Source of the DNA: Chloroflexota bacterium | Lineage (GTDB): Bacteria > Chloroflexota > UBA6077 > SHYK01 | NCBI GenBank assembly: GCA_009692845.1 | Contig: SHYK01000003.1 | Coordinates: forward strand, 191,956-255,955 | Length of the DNA stretch: 64,000 bases | Direction of reading: 5' to 3' | Made by a program: the position numbers and the translations under genes | Shown: one piece after another, positions 35,523 through 44,204 of the stretch | How positions within the stretch are numbered: the first letter of the stretch is position 1 | Layout: every line of letters starts with the position of its first letter | The notes under the pieces: model-generated | Told to the model about the DNA's origin: nothing | What the model saw: the letters and a program-made list of their open reading frames with translations, nothing else | Databases searched by the model: none

Positions 35523-36338
35523 ATGAGCTCAGAAAAAATCGTGATCCACCATGGCAACTGCACGGACGGGTTCACCGCGGCGTGGGCGTTCAAACAGCTG
35601 AATCTGGGCGTTGAGGCCACCTACATCCCGGCTATGCATGGAGAGGCTCCGCCGCCTGTGGCGGGCGCTGACGTGTACATCCTGGATTTTGCCTACCCGC
35701 GCGCCATCCTGATCGGCATGGCGGAGCAGGCGGCGAGCCTCCTGGTTCTGGATCATCACAAGACGGCGGAAGCAGACCTGGCAGGGCTGCCGTTTTGTGA
35801 GTTCGATATGGCCCGGTCAGGCGCGGGCATCGCCTGGGACCACTTCGCGGCCGGCCAGCCGCGACCCTGGTTGATAGATATCGTCGAGGACCGCGACCTT
35901 TGGCGCTATACCTACGGCGACAGGACCCGGGATACGAGCGCGTTCATCGCGACGCTTCCCATGACATTCGAAGCGTGGGACGCCTTGGCGAAGGGTGAGC
36001 CGGATCACGTCGCCGAAAATGGGAAGGCGATTCGATCGTTCATCGAGCATTACGGCGAAATGGTGATCCTGGACGCCGTGTTCCGCCCAGTGGCCGGCCA
36101 GGTGGTGCCGCTGATCAACATCTCGCACCAGCAGGCGTCGGACCACATCAACCTCCTGCTGGCCAAGCACCCCGAGTATCCTTTTGCCGGGTCGTTTTTC
36201 CTAAATAGCCAGGGGAAGTGGCGGTTCTCGCTCCGCTCAATCGGGGAATTCGACGTGTCGGCGATCGCGCAGCACTACGGCGGAGGCGGGCATCGCAACG
36301 CGGCGGGGTTCACCGTGGACAAGCTTCCCTGGGAATGA
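35523..36338 (+). CDS. DHH-family phosphoesterase
   Basis: The DHH motif 'LVLDHHKTAEA' (near residue 76) with upstream 'HHGNCTDGFTAAWAF' and 'DFAYPR' completes the metal site. The DHHA1 glycine box 'GGGGHRNAAGF' is at the C-terminus. Members hydrolyse oligonucleotides, cyclic dinucleotides or polyphosphate; this short form is often found on phage or islands. The ATG at 35523 gives the usual N-terminus. It sits between the integrase remnant and decayed genes, so it may be island cargo. Confidence 0.8.
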   Translation: MSSEKIVIHHGNCTDGFTAAWAFKQLNLGVEATYIPAMHGEAPPPVAGADVYILDFAYPRAILIGMAEQAASLLVLDHHKTAEADLAGLPFCEFDMARSGAGIAWDHFAAGQPRPWLIDIVEDRDLWRYTYGDRTRDTSAFIATLPMTFEAWDALAKGEPDHVAENGKAIRSFIEHYGEMVILDAVFRPVAGQVVPLINISHQQASDHINLLLAKHPEYPFAGSFFLNSQGKWRFSLRSIGEFDVSAIAQHYGGGGHRNAAGFTVDKLPWE

Positions 36339-36369
36339 ACTAGGACTGGGTGTGACGGGACCCTCGGGT

Positions 36370-37227
36370 CTAAGCCACCCACCAGCGCAAAACACCATCT
36401 AACGAGTCACCAACCGGCGCTGCTTCTTCGCGGTCGCGATCTCCCACTTCGGCTAGCGTCGCCTGGGCCGCACGCGCCATGTGGGCGGGCAGTCCCAGGC
36501 CTTCCAGCATCTCGGCCAGTTCGACCATTTCCTCGGCTCGTCGCCCCGCCCGAGGGGGCAAGGAAGGCAAGTTCCCTTCCAGGAAGCGGGCCACGCTTGG
36601 ATGCTCGGCGTGGTACTTTGCCATCACCAGATCCCGCAGACCCAGCCGCTCGGCCCCGCCCAGCAGCTCCATGCCGAGCGCGCTCATGCCTTTGGTAAGG
36701 CCGGCGTAAAGGACCTTGAAGGCGGAAGCCTCGCCGGCCGCCCCACCCAGCACCTGAGTGGGGATGGGGTCCAGCAGCTCGGCGACCTCGGAGGCATGCT
36801 CGCCGGCGAGGTAGAGGGTGACTCGACTGGGCACTCCCCCGGCGCCGCCGATGATCGCGCCATCGACGAATCGACCGCCGGCTCCGGTGATAGCGCCCTC
36901 GATCGAGCGGGCGGTGGTCGGGCCGATGGAATTCGCATCGCAATAAAGGGGGCCGGCGCCGGCCCGCCTCATCGCGGCGGCGATCTCCCGAGCGAGCGGC
37001 TCGGCGGCGAGCGGTGGAACGATAGCGACGATGAGCTCGACCTCTACGACGAGCGCGTCCAGGCTGGGAAGCTGGGTGAGGCCGGCCGCAAGGGCCCGCT
37101 GGCGGGTCGCGTCCGATCGCCCCTCCACATAAGTCACGACGTGCGCGCCGCTTTGCGCGAGGGCGCGCCCCACGGCGCTTCCCATCTCTCCCACACCCAC
37201 GACTCCAATCGTTCGTTCAGTTGCCAA
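36370..37227 (-). CDS. 6-phosphogluconate dehydrogenase-like NAD(P)-binding protein
   Basis: N-terminal Rossmann domain 'IGVVGVGEMGSAVGRALA' (GxGxxG at residues 10-15), followed by the all-helical C-terminal domain of the 3-hydroxyisobutyrate dehydrogenase superfamily; the pattern around 'KVLYAGLTKGMSALGMEL' resembles the DUF1932 subgroup. The substrate is unknown. It converges with the DHH gene with a 31-nt gap. Confidence 0.75.
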   Translation of the reverse strand: MATERTIGVVGVGEMGSAVGRALAQSGAHVVTYVEGRSDATRQRALAAGLTQLPSLDALVVEVELIVAIVPPLAAEPLAREIAAAMRRAGAGPLYCDANSIGPTTARSIEGAITGAGGRFVDGAIIGGAGGVPSRVTLYLAGEHASEVAELLDPIPTQVLGGAAGEASAFKVLYAGLTKGMSALGMELLGGAERLGLRDLVMAKYHAEHPSVARFLEGNLPSLPPRAGRRAEEMVELAEMLEGLGLPAHMARAAQATLAEVGDRDREEAAPVGDSLDGVLRWWVA

Positions 37228-37378
37228 TTTTTCCTCCCTGGATCCGGGGTCTCGGCTTCTCTCTGGAAATTGAGCCGTGAAATTGACACCCCTACATGCT
37301 GCTAGGGGTTTCCCTTGTTATCTCAACTGCCGATAGTGATCAGGACATGCAACAGGCACCGAGGTTTGGGGGCGCCCT

Positions 37379-37680
37379 ATGAGCCGAAGAAAAAGAACGG
37401 AATGCGAAGATCTGGGGGACATCCCCTCAGAAACGCTTGAAGCATACCGCTATCTATGCGCCAAGATCGCGGTGGACGCGGGACGCATGCGCGAGTTGAC
37501 TTATCAGCGCGGTCGGACGGCGACTGGCTCACCTGCCTCGAGTGGGCGACCGGACGGCTCTATACCGTGAGCCGACCGGCGGATTGGAGCCATGCCGACG
37601 AGGAAAGCTACGTCGGACAAATGCGCCGTCTACTGATGTCAGCCACGAGGGACGCCGAATGGGCCCAGGGTGATCCGTAG
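37379..37680 (+). pseudogene. Small hypothetical gene broken by a frameshift
   Basis: Two frames make one plausible soluble protein: 'MSRRKRTECEDLGDIPSETL' to 'RELTYQR' in the first frame, then 'SDGDWLTCLEWATGRLYTV' to 'DAEWAQGDP' in the next, joined near 37508-37515. Both halves have ordinary composition, whereas each frame alone ends in low-quality sequence. No family recognised; the reading is tentative. Confidence 0.35.
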
Positions 37681-37715
37681 GCGCGTGTCCAAGTTCATAG
37701 CGTGGGTGTTCCCTG

Positions 37716-38587
37716 TTAAAGCCCTAGGCCGGAAAGGTCGAGACGGCCGCCGATCTGAGGCGGGCACCAGAAATAGCCACCTGTGACCGGCCGGGTAAAA
37801 GTGAAAAGCGCATCCACGACGCCGTCTTCCTGCCCCACCATGCGAGCTAAGACCCGCTCGTAGCGGTCGAGAGACTCCCCGAAAGCTAGGAAGAGCAAGC
37901 CGTGCTCGCCCCCTTCACTCCATGGCATTGATCTGCGAAGGATGAAAGCGGCGGGGTCGAAGCTTTCCTGGGCTGCGCGTTTGATGTGCGCGGAGAGAGG
38001 GGCATCGACGATCTCGGCGTTCGTTTCGAGCACCCGACCAATCGTGTTGTTGCGCTCGGATGGGGACAACGACTGGAAACGGGGGAGATCGTGGATCCAG
38101 CGCTGCACGGCGGCGAAGCTCGACCCCTGAAAAGGACCGTCCGGAATAATCGCCGCATCGATAGCCGCCTGACCTTTCGGATTCTCGGTACCGTCCTCGT
38201 AGCCGCTGAGATCGTGCCCGCCCCGAAAGACGAAGGTGCTCACCTCTTCAACCCGACGGAAGTCACTCCCGACCGCGCTTTCGATAGCTCGGGCGGTATC
38301 AAAGCATTCGGAAGCGCTCTGCTCGCGGGCAAATACCCACAGTGCGTTCTGCGTGGAGGGCGTCTGCACTCCGTTTCCAGTCAGGGCCGGGAATGGGCGT
38401 AAACCCTCCATAGTCGATCCCAGTGCCCGAACCAGTGCACAGGGCCAACGCCCACCACGCAGCTAGGCGGAGCCGCGCTTACCAGTCGTCGGAGGGCGGC
38501 CCGGGGATCGCCACCCGACCGCAAATCGAAGGTCAGGTGACGTCCGACGGGAGGCGGCGGCTCGAGAATGCCGATCTGAGGTTCCAT
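37716..38587 (-). pseudogene. Dyp-type heme peroxidase, frameshifted
   Basis: The N-terminal part ('PQIGILEPPPPVGRHLTFDL' from the ATG at 38587, to 'SCVVGVGP') and the main part ('LVRALGSTMEGLRPFPALTG' onward) are in different frames. One base is missing near the GGCCC at 38443-38448. The main part keeps the distal 'GYEDGTENP' loop, the proximal-His region 'SAHIKRA' and 'ILRRSMPW'. Restoring one base gives a full-length protein of about 290 aa. Real decay and a homopolymer-type sequencing error are equally possible. Confidence 0.75.
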
Positions 38588-38627
38588 CTTTGCGTAGGAT
38601 AAGACATCACGGAAATCTGGAGGGCCC

Positions 38628-39428
38628 ATGGCAGCGACTGAGAAACGAGTGACGATGAGTCATGGGGAAACTCGATACTTTGAGGCCGGATCCGGTTACC
38701 CGACCATCCTGATCCACGGGGCTGGGTTCCTGAGCGGTGCCGACGGTTGGCTGCCGACCATGCAGCCGCTGGCCGAGCAGTACCGGGTGCTGGCCATCGA
38801 TTGCTTGAACTGGGGCCCGGGCGACGTTTTCAACCAGGAGTTCTCATTCCCTTATCTGGTCGATCACGTGCGGGAGTTCATGGACGTGCTCGACATCCCG
38901 CGAGCCAATATTGTCGGTCACTCGATGGGCGGATGGATCGCGACCCTATTCGCCTATGAAAGCCCCGAGCGCGTTCATAAGCTGATCCTGGTCGCGGCGG
39001 GCGGAGCCGCCACTCGGCCCCTCCAGCGCATGGTGGAGTTCAAAGTCCCGGACGACCAGCAGATCACCGACCAGATTTCGTTGCGCTTGTCCAAGGTCGA
39101 TATCGACATCGAGCCCATCCTGGAGAGCTATCTGGACAAGGCCCATGACCCCGAACAGGTGGAGGCCTTCGCCAAGGTGATGCGGCACATGACCGATCCC
39201 CTGACTCGCCAGCGCTACAACACGCTGCGCCGCTTGCCGAAAATCACCGCGCCGACCCTGGTGCTATGGGGACGTGAGGACAAGACGAATGCACTGGAGC
39301 TCGGCGAGCAAATTCACGCGGCCCTGAAAGGGTCGAAGTTGGTCGTGATAGATGACACGGGACACGGGGTCCCCCAGGAGCAGCCGGAACGATTCACCAA
39401 AGAGGTGCTCGCTTTCCTGGCCGAATGA
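38628..39428 (+). CDS. Alpha/beta-hydrolase
   Basis: Catalytic triad visible: nucleophile Ser in 'VGHSMGGWIA' (near residue 99), Asp in 'LWGREDKTN' and His in 'DTGHGVPQEQPERF'. The oxyanion region is 'LIHGAG'. The pattern resembles C-C bond hydrolases of meta-cleavage pathways and related esterases, but no pathway genes are nearby. The start lies next to the peroxidase gene, divergent from it. Confidence 0.82.
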   Translation: MAATEKRVTMSHGETRYFEAGSGYPTILIHGAGFLSGADGWLPTMQPLAEQYRVLAIDCLNWGPGDVFNQEFSFPYLVDHVREFMDVLDIPRANIVGHSMGGWIATLFAYESPERVHKLILVAAGGAATRPLQRMVEFKVPDDQQITDQISLRLSKVDIDIEPILESYLDKAHDPEQVEAFAKVMRHMTDPLTRQRYNTLRRLPKITAPTLVLWGREDKTNALELGEQIHAALKGSKLVVIDDTGHGVPQEQPERFTKEVLAFLAE

Positions 39429-39476
39429 TCTGGGACAATTAGCGGAGCGATCGAGAGCTTCAGCGGGGGATCGAAT

Positions 39477-39818
39477 TTGCGGATCGTCGTAGATCTGCTG
39501 GTCAATGCGCTGGCCATCTTCACTACCGCCTACGTCTTGCCGGGCGTCTACCTGGACGGATTCGTGCCTGCCGTTGTGGTAGTCATCGTCATTGGGATTT
39601 TCAACGCGGTCCTGAAGCCGGTGCTCATCGTGCTGACTTTGCCGATCACGGTGCTGACGCTCGGCCTCTTTCTGCTGGTGATCAATGCACTCTCCGTGGT
39701 GCTGGCGTCCGCTGTCGTGCCAGGATTTACGGTGGATGGCTTCTGGTGGGCGCTCCTGTTCAGCCTGGTCCTGACGGTGGTGAACTCGGTGTTGCACCAG
39801 ATTCAACCGCGCTTCTAA
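39477..39818 (+). CDS. Holin-4/YvlD-type four-helix membrane protein
   Basis: 113 residues, four hydrophobic helices, with the family feature 'LKPVLIVLTLPITVLTLGLF' between helices 2 and 3. YvlD-like proteins are linked to envelope stress in Gram-positives; the phage-holin name is historical. TTG start with GGGGGA 6 nt upstream. Confidence 0.8.
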   Translation: MRIVVDLLVNALAIFTTAYVLPGVYLDGFVPAVVVVIVIGIFNAVLKPVLIVLTLPITVLTLGLFLLVINALSVVLASAVVPGFTVDGFWWALLFSLVLTVVNSVLHQIQPRF

Positions 39819-39852
39819 AGAGCGGTTGGGCGTGCGGCCCCGAGACGGGAGT

Positions 39853-42087
39853 CTAGGCGCGTTGGAGCGGAGCGTATGAGGCGGAGAGGCGTTTGACCCC
39901 CTTGCCTTCGAAGGCGATGGTCACTTCCTCGTCGCCGCGGTTTACGGCACTTGACACAACGACTCCCTGACCAAAAGCGGGATGGTGGACCCGGTCTCCG
40001 GGGAAGAAGTGCTGTTCGCCGGTATTGGTTGGGCTAGCACCGTTAGCGGACGGGCTGGCAGGGGCATAGGCGGCGACCAGACCGGGCCGCGAGCTCGGAA
40101 GGCGTTCAATGTTCGCCGAGCGCATCTCAGGGCGCGGGGCCCGGGGGGCCCGGCCCCCGTCCCGCAGGTGGATTGGAATGTCCGAGAGGAAACGCGACGG
40201 CTCATTGTTCATGGTGATGCCGTAAAGAGTTCGGCGGTAGGCGTGCAGCAAATAGACGCTCCGCATCGCCCGGGTGATCCCCACATATACCAGGCGCCGC
40301 TCCTCCTCCATCTGCATCGCATCATCGAGCGCGCGGGAGTGGGGGCAAAGTCCCTCCTCCAGCCCAACGATGAACACGTACGGAAATTCCAGCCCCTTTG
40401 CAGCGTGCAAGGTGATGAGCGTCACCCCATCCGTCTCCGGATCGAAGGTGTCGACGTCCTGCACGAGCGCCACTTCCTCCAACAGGGCAGCCAAGCCGAG
40501 CGGCGGCCCCAGCTCCGCGAAGTCGGCTGCTTTGGTGCGCAGCTCCATGATGTTGGCCCAGCGCTCCTCGCCCTCTTCCGTTCCATCGCGGAGGTGACGA
40601 GCGTAACCCGACGCCTCCAAGGTGAAATCGAGCAGGTCCAGCGTGTTTAATTCGGCGCGTCCCCGGGCCAGACTCCGGGTGATCTCCACGAAACTGCGGA
40701 TGGCGTTGCGCGCTCGTGCCTGGACCACCGAGCTGCCGTGGGCTTCGTCCTCGGCATCCGCCAGCGCCTCGAGGCCGTCCCGGAACGAAAGGCCGGCCCG
40801 CTCGGCCCATCTTTGAACTTCCACGATGGTTTTTTCGCCGATTCCTCGGGGGGGAACATTGATCACCCGAGCCAGGCTGACCGTATCTGCAGGATTCTGC
40901 GCAAGCCGCAGGTAGGCCAGGATTTCCTTGACCTCTTTCCGCTCATAAAAGCGGGTGCCCCCGACCAGCCGATAGGGCATCCCTCGTCGGACGAGCGCAT
41001 CCTCCAGGGCTCGGGACTGGGCATTCACCCGGTACATAACCGCGGCATCGCTGTAGCGGATGTGCTCGGCGCGGGCGAGCCTTTCGATTTCACGAATCAC
41101 AAACTGGGCCTCGTCGTCTTCGTTGTAGGCTTCATGGATGACCAACGGGCGGCCGGCGTCGTTCTCCGTCCAGAGCTTCTTCTCCTTGCGCATCTGGTTC
41201 GGCGCAATCACGGCCCGCGCGACGTCCAGGATGGTCTGGGTGGAGCGGTAGTTCTGTTCGAGGAGAACCACCTTGGCATCCGGGAAGTCGCGCTCGAAGT
41301 AGGCCAGGTTGCGGATATCGGCCTGCCGCCAGGAGTACACGCCCTGGTCCTCGTCTCCAACCACGCAGACGTTGCGGTGCCGCTGAGCGAGGAGGCGGAC
41401 CAGGCGGTACTGGGCGACGTTGGTGTCCTGGAACTCGTCGACCATCAGGTAGCGGTACCGGTCCTGGTAACGGTCGAGCACCTCGGGTGCGACGTGAAAG
41501 AGGCGGACGGTCTCCCCGATGAGGTCGTCGAAATCGAGGGCGTGGTTCTCGGTGAGCCGATCTTGATACCGCCGATAGACCGAGGCTACCAGCTCCTGCC
41601 AGAATCCCTGGGACCGCCGGTTGTACTCGTCCGCGTTAATGAGCTCACTCTTCGCCGCGGAAATCGAGCTCAGGATTGATCGGGGGGAGAACCGCCTTTC
41701 GTCGATCTCGAGACTTCTAAGGATCTTGCGGACCAGGTCGACCTGATCTCCATCGTCAAAGATGTTGAAGCGCGGGTCGATACCGGCCGAGGCGCCATCG
41801 CGGCGAAGGAAACGGGCGCACTGCGCGTGGAAAGTGCCCACCGACAGGCCCTCCGCGGCATGGCCGAGGAGCAGCTCGATGCGTTCCCGCATTTCGCGGG
41901 CGGCCTTGTTCGTGAACGTCACCGCGAGGATTTCCCAGGGCCGGACTCGGTGTTCGAGCACGAGGTGGGCGATGCGGTGAACGATGACTCGGGTCTTGCC
42001 GGAGCCAGGGCCGGCGACAATGAGCAGCGGCCCCTCGACTGCCTGCACCGCTTCGAGCTGGGCGGGATTCAAGCCGTCGAGATAGAT
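39853..42087 (-). CDS. pcrA: UvrD/PcrA-type DNA helicase
   Basis: Superfamily 1A helicase with motif I 'VAGPGSGKTRV', Ia 'VTFTNKAAREM', II 'LMVDEFQDTN', III 'GDEDQGVYSWRQAD', IV 'LEQNYRST', V 'ITLHAAKGLEFPYVF' and VI 'RRLVYVGITRA', plus the C-terminal Tudor-like RNA-polymerase-binding segment ('FFPGDRVHHPAFGQGVV'). Homologs begin 'xxLDGLNPAQ'; here that segment starts at an ATC codon (42087), 8 nt after AGGAGG, while the first conventional start (TTG 42072) lies 23 nt from it. I therefore place the start at ATC, with TTG as fallback. Confidence 0.93.
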   Translation of the reverse strand: MYLDGLNPAQLEAVQAVEGPLLIVAGPGSGKTRVIVHRIAHLVLEHRVRPWEILAVTFTNKAAREMRERIELLLGHAAEGLSVGTFHAQCARFLRRDGASAGIDPRFNIFDDGDQVDLVRKILRSLEIDERRFSPRSILSSISAAKSELINADEYNRRSQGFWQELVASVYRRYQDRLTENHALDFDDLIGETVRLFHVAPEVLDRYQDRYRYLMVDEFQDTNVAQYRLVRLLAQRHRNVCVVGDEDQGVYSWRQADIRNLAYFERDFPDAKVVLLEQNYRSTQTILDVARAVIAPNQMRKEKKLWTENDAGRPLVIHEAYNEDDEAQFVIREIERLARAEHIRYSDAAVMYRVNAQSRALEDALVRRGMPYRLVGGTRFYERKEVKEILAYLRLAQNPADTVSLARVINVPPRGIGEKTIVEVQRWAERAGLSFRDGLEALADAEDEAHGSSVVQARARNAIRSFVEITRSLARGRAELNTLDLLDFTLEASGYARHLRDGTEEGEERWANIMELRTKAADFAELGPPLGLAALLEEVALVQDVDTFDPETDGVTLITLHAAKGLEFPYVFIVGLEEGLCPHSRALDDAMQMEEERRLVYVGITRAMRSVYLLHAYRRTLYGITMNNEPSRFLSDIPIHLRDGGRAPRAPRPEMRSANIERLPSSRPGLVAAYAPASPSANGASPTNTGEQHFFPGDRVHHPAFGQGVVVSSAVNRGDEEVTIAFEGKGVKRLSASYAPLQRA

Positions 42088-42113
42088 GTCTGAAGCCTCC
42101 TGGGGGACTCCAG

Positions 42114-42119
42114 ATTATA
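42114..42119 (-). promoter_or_regulatory. Putative -10 element of pcrA
   Basis: TATAAT on the minus strand, 26 nt upstream of the ATC start. Transcription would begin about 18 nt before the start, leaving just enough leader for the AGGAGG. Confidence 0.45.
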
Positions 42120-42187
42120 CTGGCGCCCAGGGGACCTCCCTTTCGAATCACAGCTAGCCGAGCCGTCCGCCGGTCACGGGAGAATAT

Positions 42188-42865
42188 TTGCAGGGTGTCC
42201 TGGTGAATGTTGGAGATCCGTCCGCTTGTGCGAGCCTCGACGAATGGAGTCTCCGTTGGATCAAGGAAGAGCCGCGCTATCGGGCCCTGGGCGTGCGGCA
42301 GCACCAGGATCCCGAATTCGAGACCTTCACTTACGGTGACTACCCGTGGAAACCAGCCAAGGTCAATCTGGCCAAGATGGCCCTGGGCGACTGGATATTC
42401 TTCAACGAAACCCTGATCGTGGCAGGCGCGAAGCTGCGCTTTGTCATCGCCTGCTTCCACATTACGGAGCGAGTTGGCTACGCCGAATTAGTCGCGAGTG
42501 GGCTGCTGGACGACCCGCGTTATGCCGGGAATGCCCACGTGCATCGAAATCGGCTGATTCCCGAGTCCGACGTCCGATTCGCCGTCTGGCGGGGTGGGGT
42601 TGGCTCGCGGCTGCTCGCGGAACCGCTGCTGATGGATCGCGCCTTTATCGAGGAGCTTGGCCTGCTGAGCCAGACCGGCGATCGATGGGACTGGGGCCAG
42701 CGGAACATTCATGGCCAGCCGTTTACCGAGCTCCAGTTGATCGGCTTTCATACCCGGGCGACTCGCGCCCTCTCCGACGAGCAGACCCGCTGGCTCCTGA
42801 GCGTCCTGTCCGAGATACCGGCGCGACGTGAGCTGGTTTCCGACCCCAGCCGGACCCCGGCCTGA
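42188..42865 (+). CDS. Uncharacterised protein, possibly nucleotide-modification-associated type
   Basis: 225 residues with repeated patterns 'FTYGDYPWKPAKVNL', 'GDWIFFNETL', 'FVIACFHI' and 'DPRYAGNAHVHRNR'. The run of a YGD box, GDxxFF and a following beta strand recalls the poorly studied Nmad proteins, but I cannot assign it securely. TTG start at 42188 or GTG at 42203. It ends 1 nt before the next gene's ATG. Confidence 0.6.
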   Translation: MQGVLVNVGDPSACASLDEWSLRWIKEEPRYRALGVRQHQDPEFETFTYGDYPWKPAKVNLAKMALGDWIFFNETLIVAGAKLRFVIACFHITERVGYAELVASGLLDDPRYAGNAHVHRNRLIPESDVRFAVWRGGVGSRLLAEPLLMDRAFIEELGLLSQTGDRWDWGQRNIHGQPFTELQLIGFHTRATRALSDEQTRWLLSVLSEIPARRELVSDPSRTPA

Positions 42866-42866
42866 A

Positions 42867-44204
42867 ATGCCGGAGACGGCTTCGGCAGATGAGCGCCCGT
42901 CGATCGGGGTGATCGGCGGGGGGATTCTGGGACTGACTGCCGCGCTCCGATTCGTGCAGGCGGGAGCTCGAGTGCAAGTCATCGAGCGAGAAGAGCGGGT
43001 GGGGGGACTGGTCACTTCCTTCGAAGTGGGCGGCAGTCACCTTGAGCGTTTCTACCACCACCTGTTTCGTTCGGACCGAGATGTGCAGGCATTGATCGCC
43101 GAGGTGGGTCTGGCCGACGCTTTGGTGTGGCCGCGCCCGGACACCAGCGTGCTGTATGGAGGCCAGATCTACGGGTTGGACTCCCCGCTGGATGTGCTCC
43201 GGTTCACCCCGCTTGGGATCCTCGACCGGATCCGCCTGGCCGCCTGCCTGGCTTATCTCAAAATCGAGAACAACTACCATCGGCTGGAGGGCCAAACCGC
43301 CGCCGACTGGATCCGGCGGTGGATGGGCTCCGGAGTCTATCAAGTGCTGTGGGGTCCCCTGCTGCGATCCAAGTTCGGCGCGTACGCGGAGCAGATCGCG
43401 ATGCCCTGGTTCTGGTCTCGGGTGCATTTGCGCAGCTCGCGGCTCGGCTATGTGAGGGGTGGGTTTTACCGACTTTATGCACGTCTGGCAGAGGTCCTGG
43501 CGGCCCAAGGAGCGAGAATCTCGCTGGGAACCGAGGTGCGGGCCATCCGCTCGGGCGACGGGCAGGTTGAGGTGGAGACGTCGCAAGGAACGGAAGTGTT
43601 CGACCGCCTGCTGGTGACGGTCCCGACTCGGCTATTCATGCGGCTCGCTGAGGGTCTACCCGACGATTACCGGGCCGATTACGACCGCGGCGATTTCTAC
43701 GGGGCTCACTCGGTCATATTGGAGCTCAATCGGTCGTTGCTGAATGGCATCTACTGGCTGAACGTCAACGACCCTGGTTTTCCGTTTCTGGCGGTGGTCG
43801 AGCACACGAACTACATGCCAGCCGCGGATTACGACGGTCTGCATGTGGTTTATCTAGGCAACTACCTGCCCATGTCCGACCCATTGTTCCAGGAGGCGGA
43901 TGCGATCGTGCTGGAGAGATTCCTGGGGGCTCTGAAGTGGGTCAACCCGGAATTCGATACGAGCTGGGTGGTGAAGTCGCATGTCTTCAAGGCGCCCTAT
44001 GCCCAGCCAATCGTGACCATTGACTATCACCGGCACATCCCGCCCCATCAGACGCCCTTGCCCGGCGTCTACCTGGCCAACATGTTTCAGGTTTACCCGC
44101 AAGACCGGGGCCAGAATTACAGCGTCCGGATGGCCAATCAGGTCGCTAAGGATGTCCTCGACGGGCTGACTGGGACCGATCGGACTTCGGCTGGGTCGAT
44201 CTAG
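42867..44204 (+). CDS. FAD-dependent amine-oxidase/protoporphyrinogen-oxidase-like protein
   Basis: The dinucleotide-binding 'IGVIGGGILGLTAALRF' (about residues 12-28) and the FAD-family 'REERVGGLVTSFEVGG' follow immediately. Conserved late 'LPGVYLANMFQVYPQDRG' is the second FAD contact. Relatives act in heme synthesis, carotenoid desaturation or UDP-galactopyranose-like chemistry; the pattern is closest to uncharacterised 'NAD(P)/FAD-dependent' proteins found beside glycosyltransferases. ATG at 42867. Confidence 0.8.
   Translation: MPETASADERPSIGVIGGGILGLTAALRFVQAGARVQVIEREERVGGLVTSFEVGGSHLERFYHHLFRSDRDVQALIAEVGLADALVWPRPDTSVLYGGQIYGLDSPLDVLRFTPLGILDRIRLAACLAYLKIENNYHRLEGQTAADWIRRWMGSGVYQVLWGPLLRSKFGAYAEQIAMPWFWSRVHLRSSRLGYVRGGFYRLYARLAEVLAAQGARISLGTEVRAIRSGDGQVEVETSQGTEVFDRLLVTVPTRLFMRLAEGLPDDYRADYDRGDFYGAHSVILELNRSLLNGIYWLNVNDPGFPFLAVVEHTNYMPAADYDGLHVVYLGNYLPMSDPLFQEADAIVLERFLGALKWVNPEFDTSWVVKSHVFKAPYAQPIVTIDYHRHIPPHQTPLPGVYLANMFQVYPQDRGQNYSVRMANQVAKDVLDGLTGTDRTSAGSI

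Noticed and set aside
37283-37310. Perfect TTGACA as a promoter for the small ORF at 37379
   Set aside because: No -10 at 16-18 nt; the downstream stretch is a small hairpin (ACCCCT/AGGGGT).
40738-41679. Plus-strand open frame of 313 codons inside the helicase
   Set aside because: Antisense shadow of pcrA with no motif.
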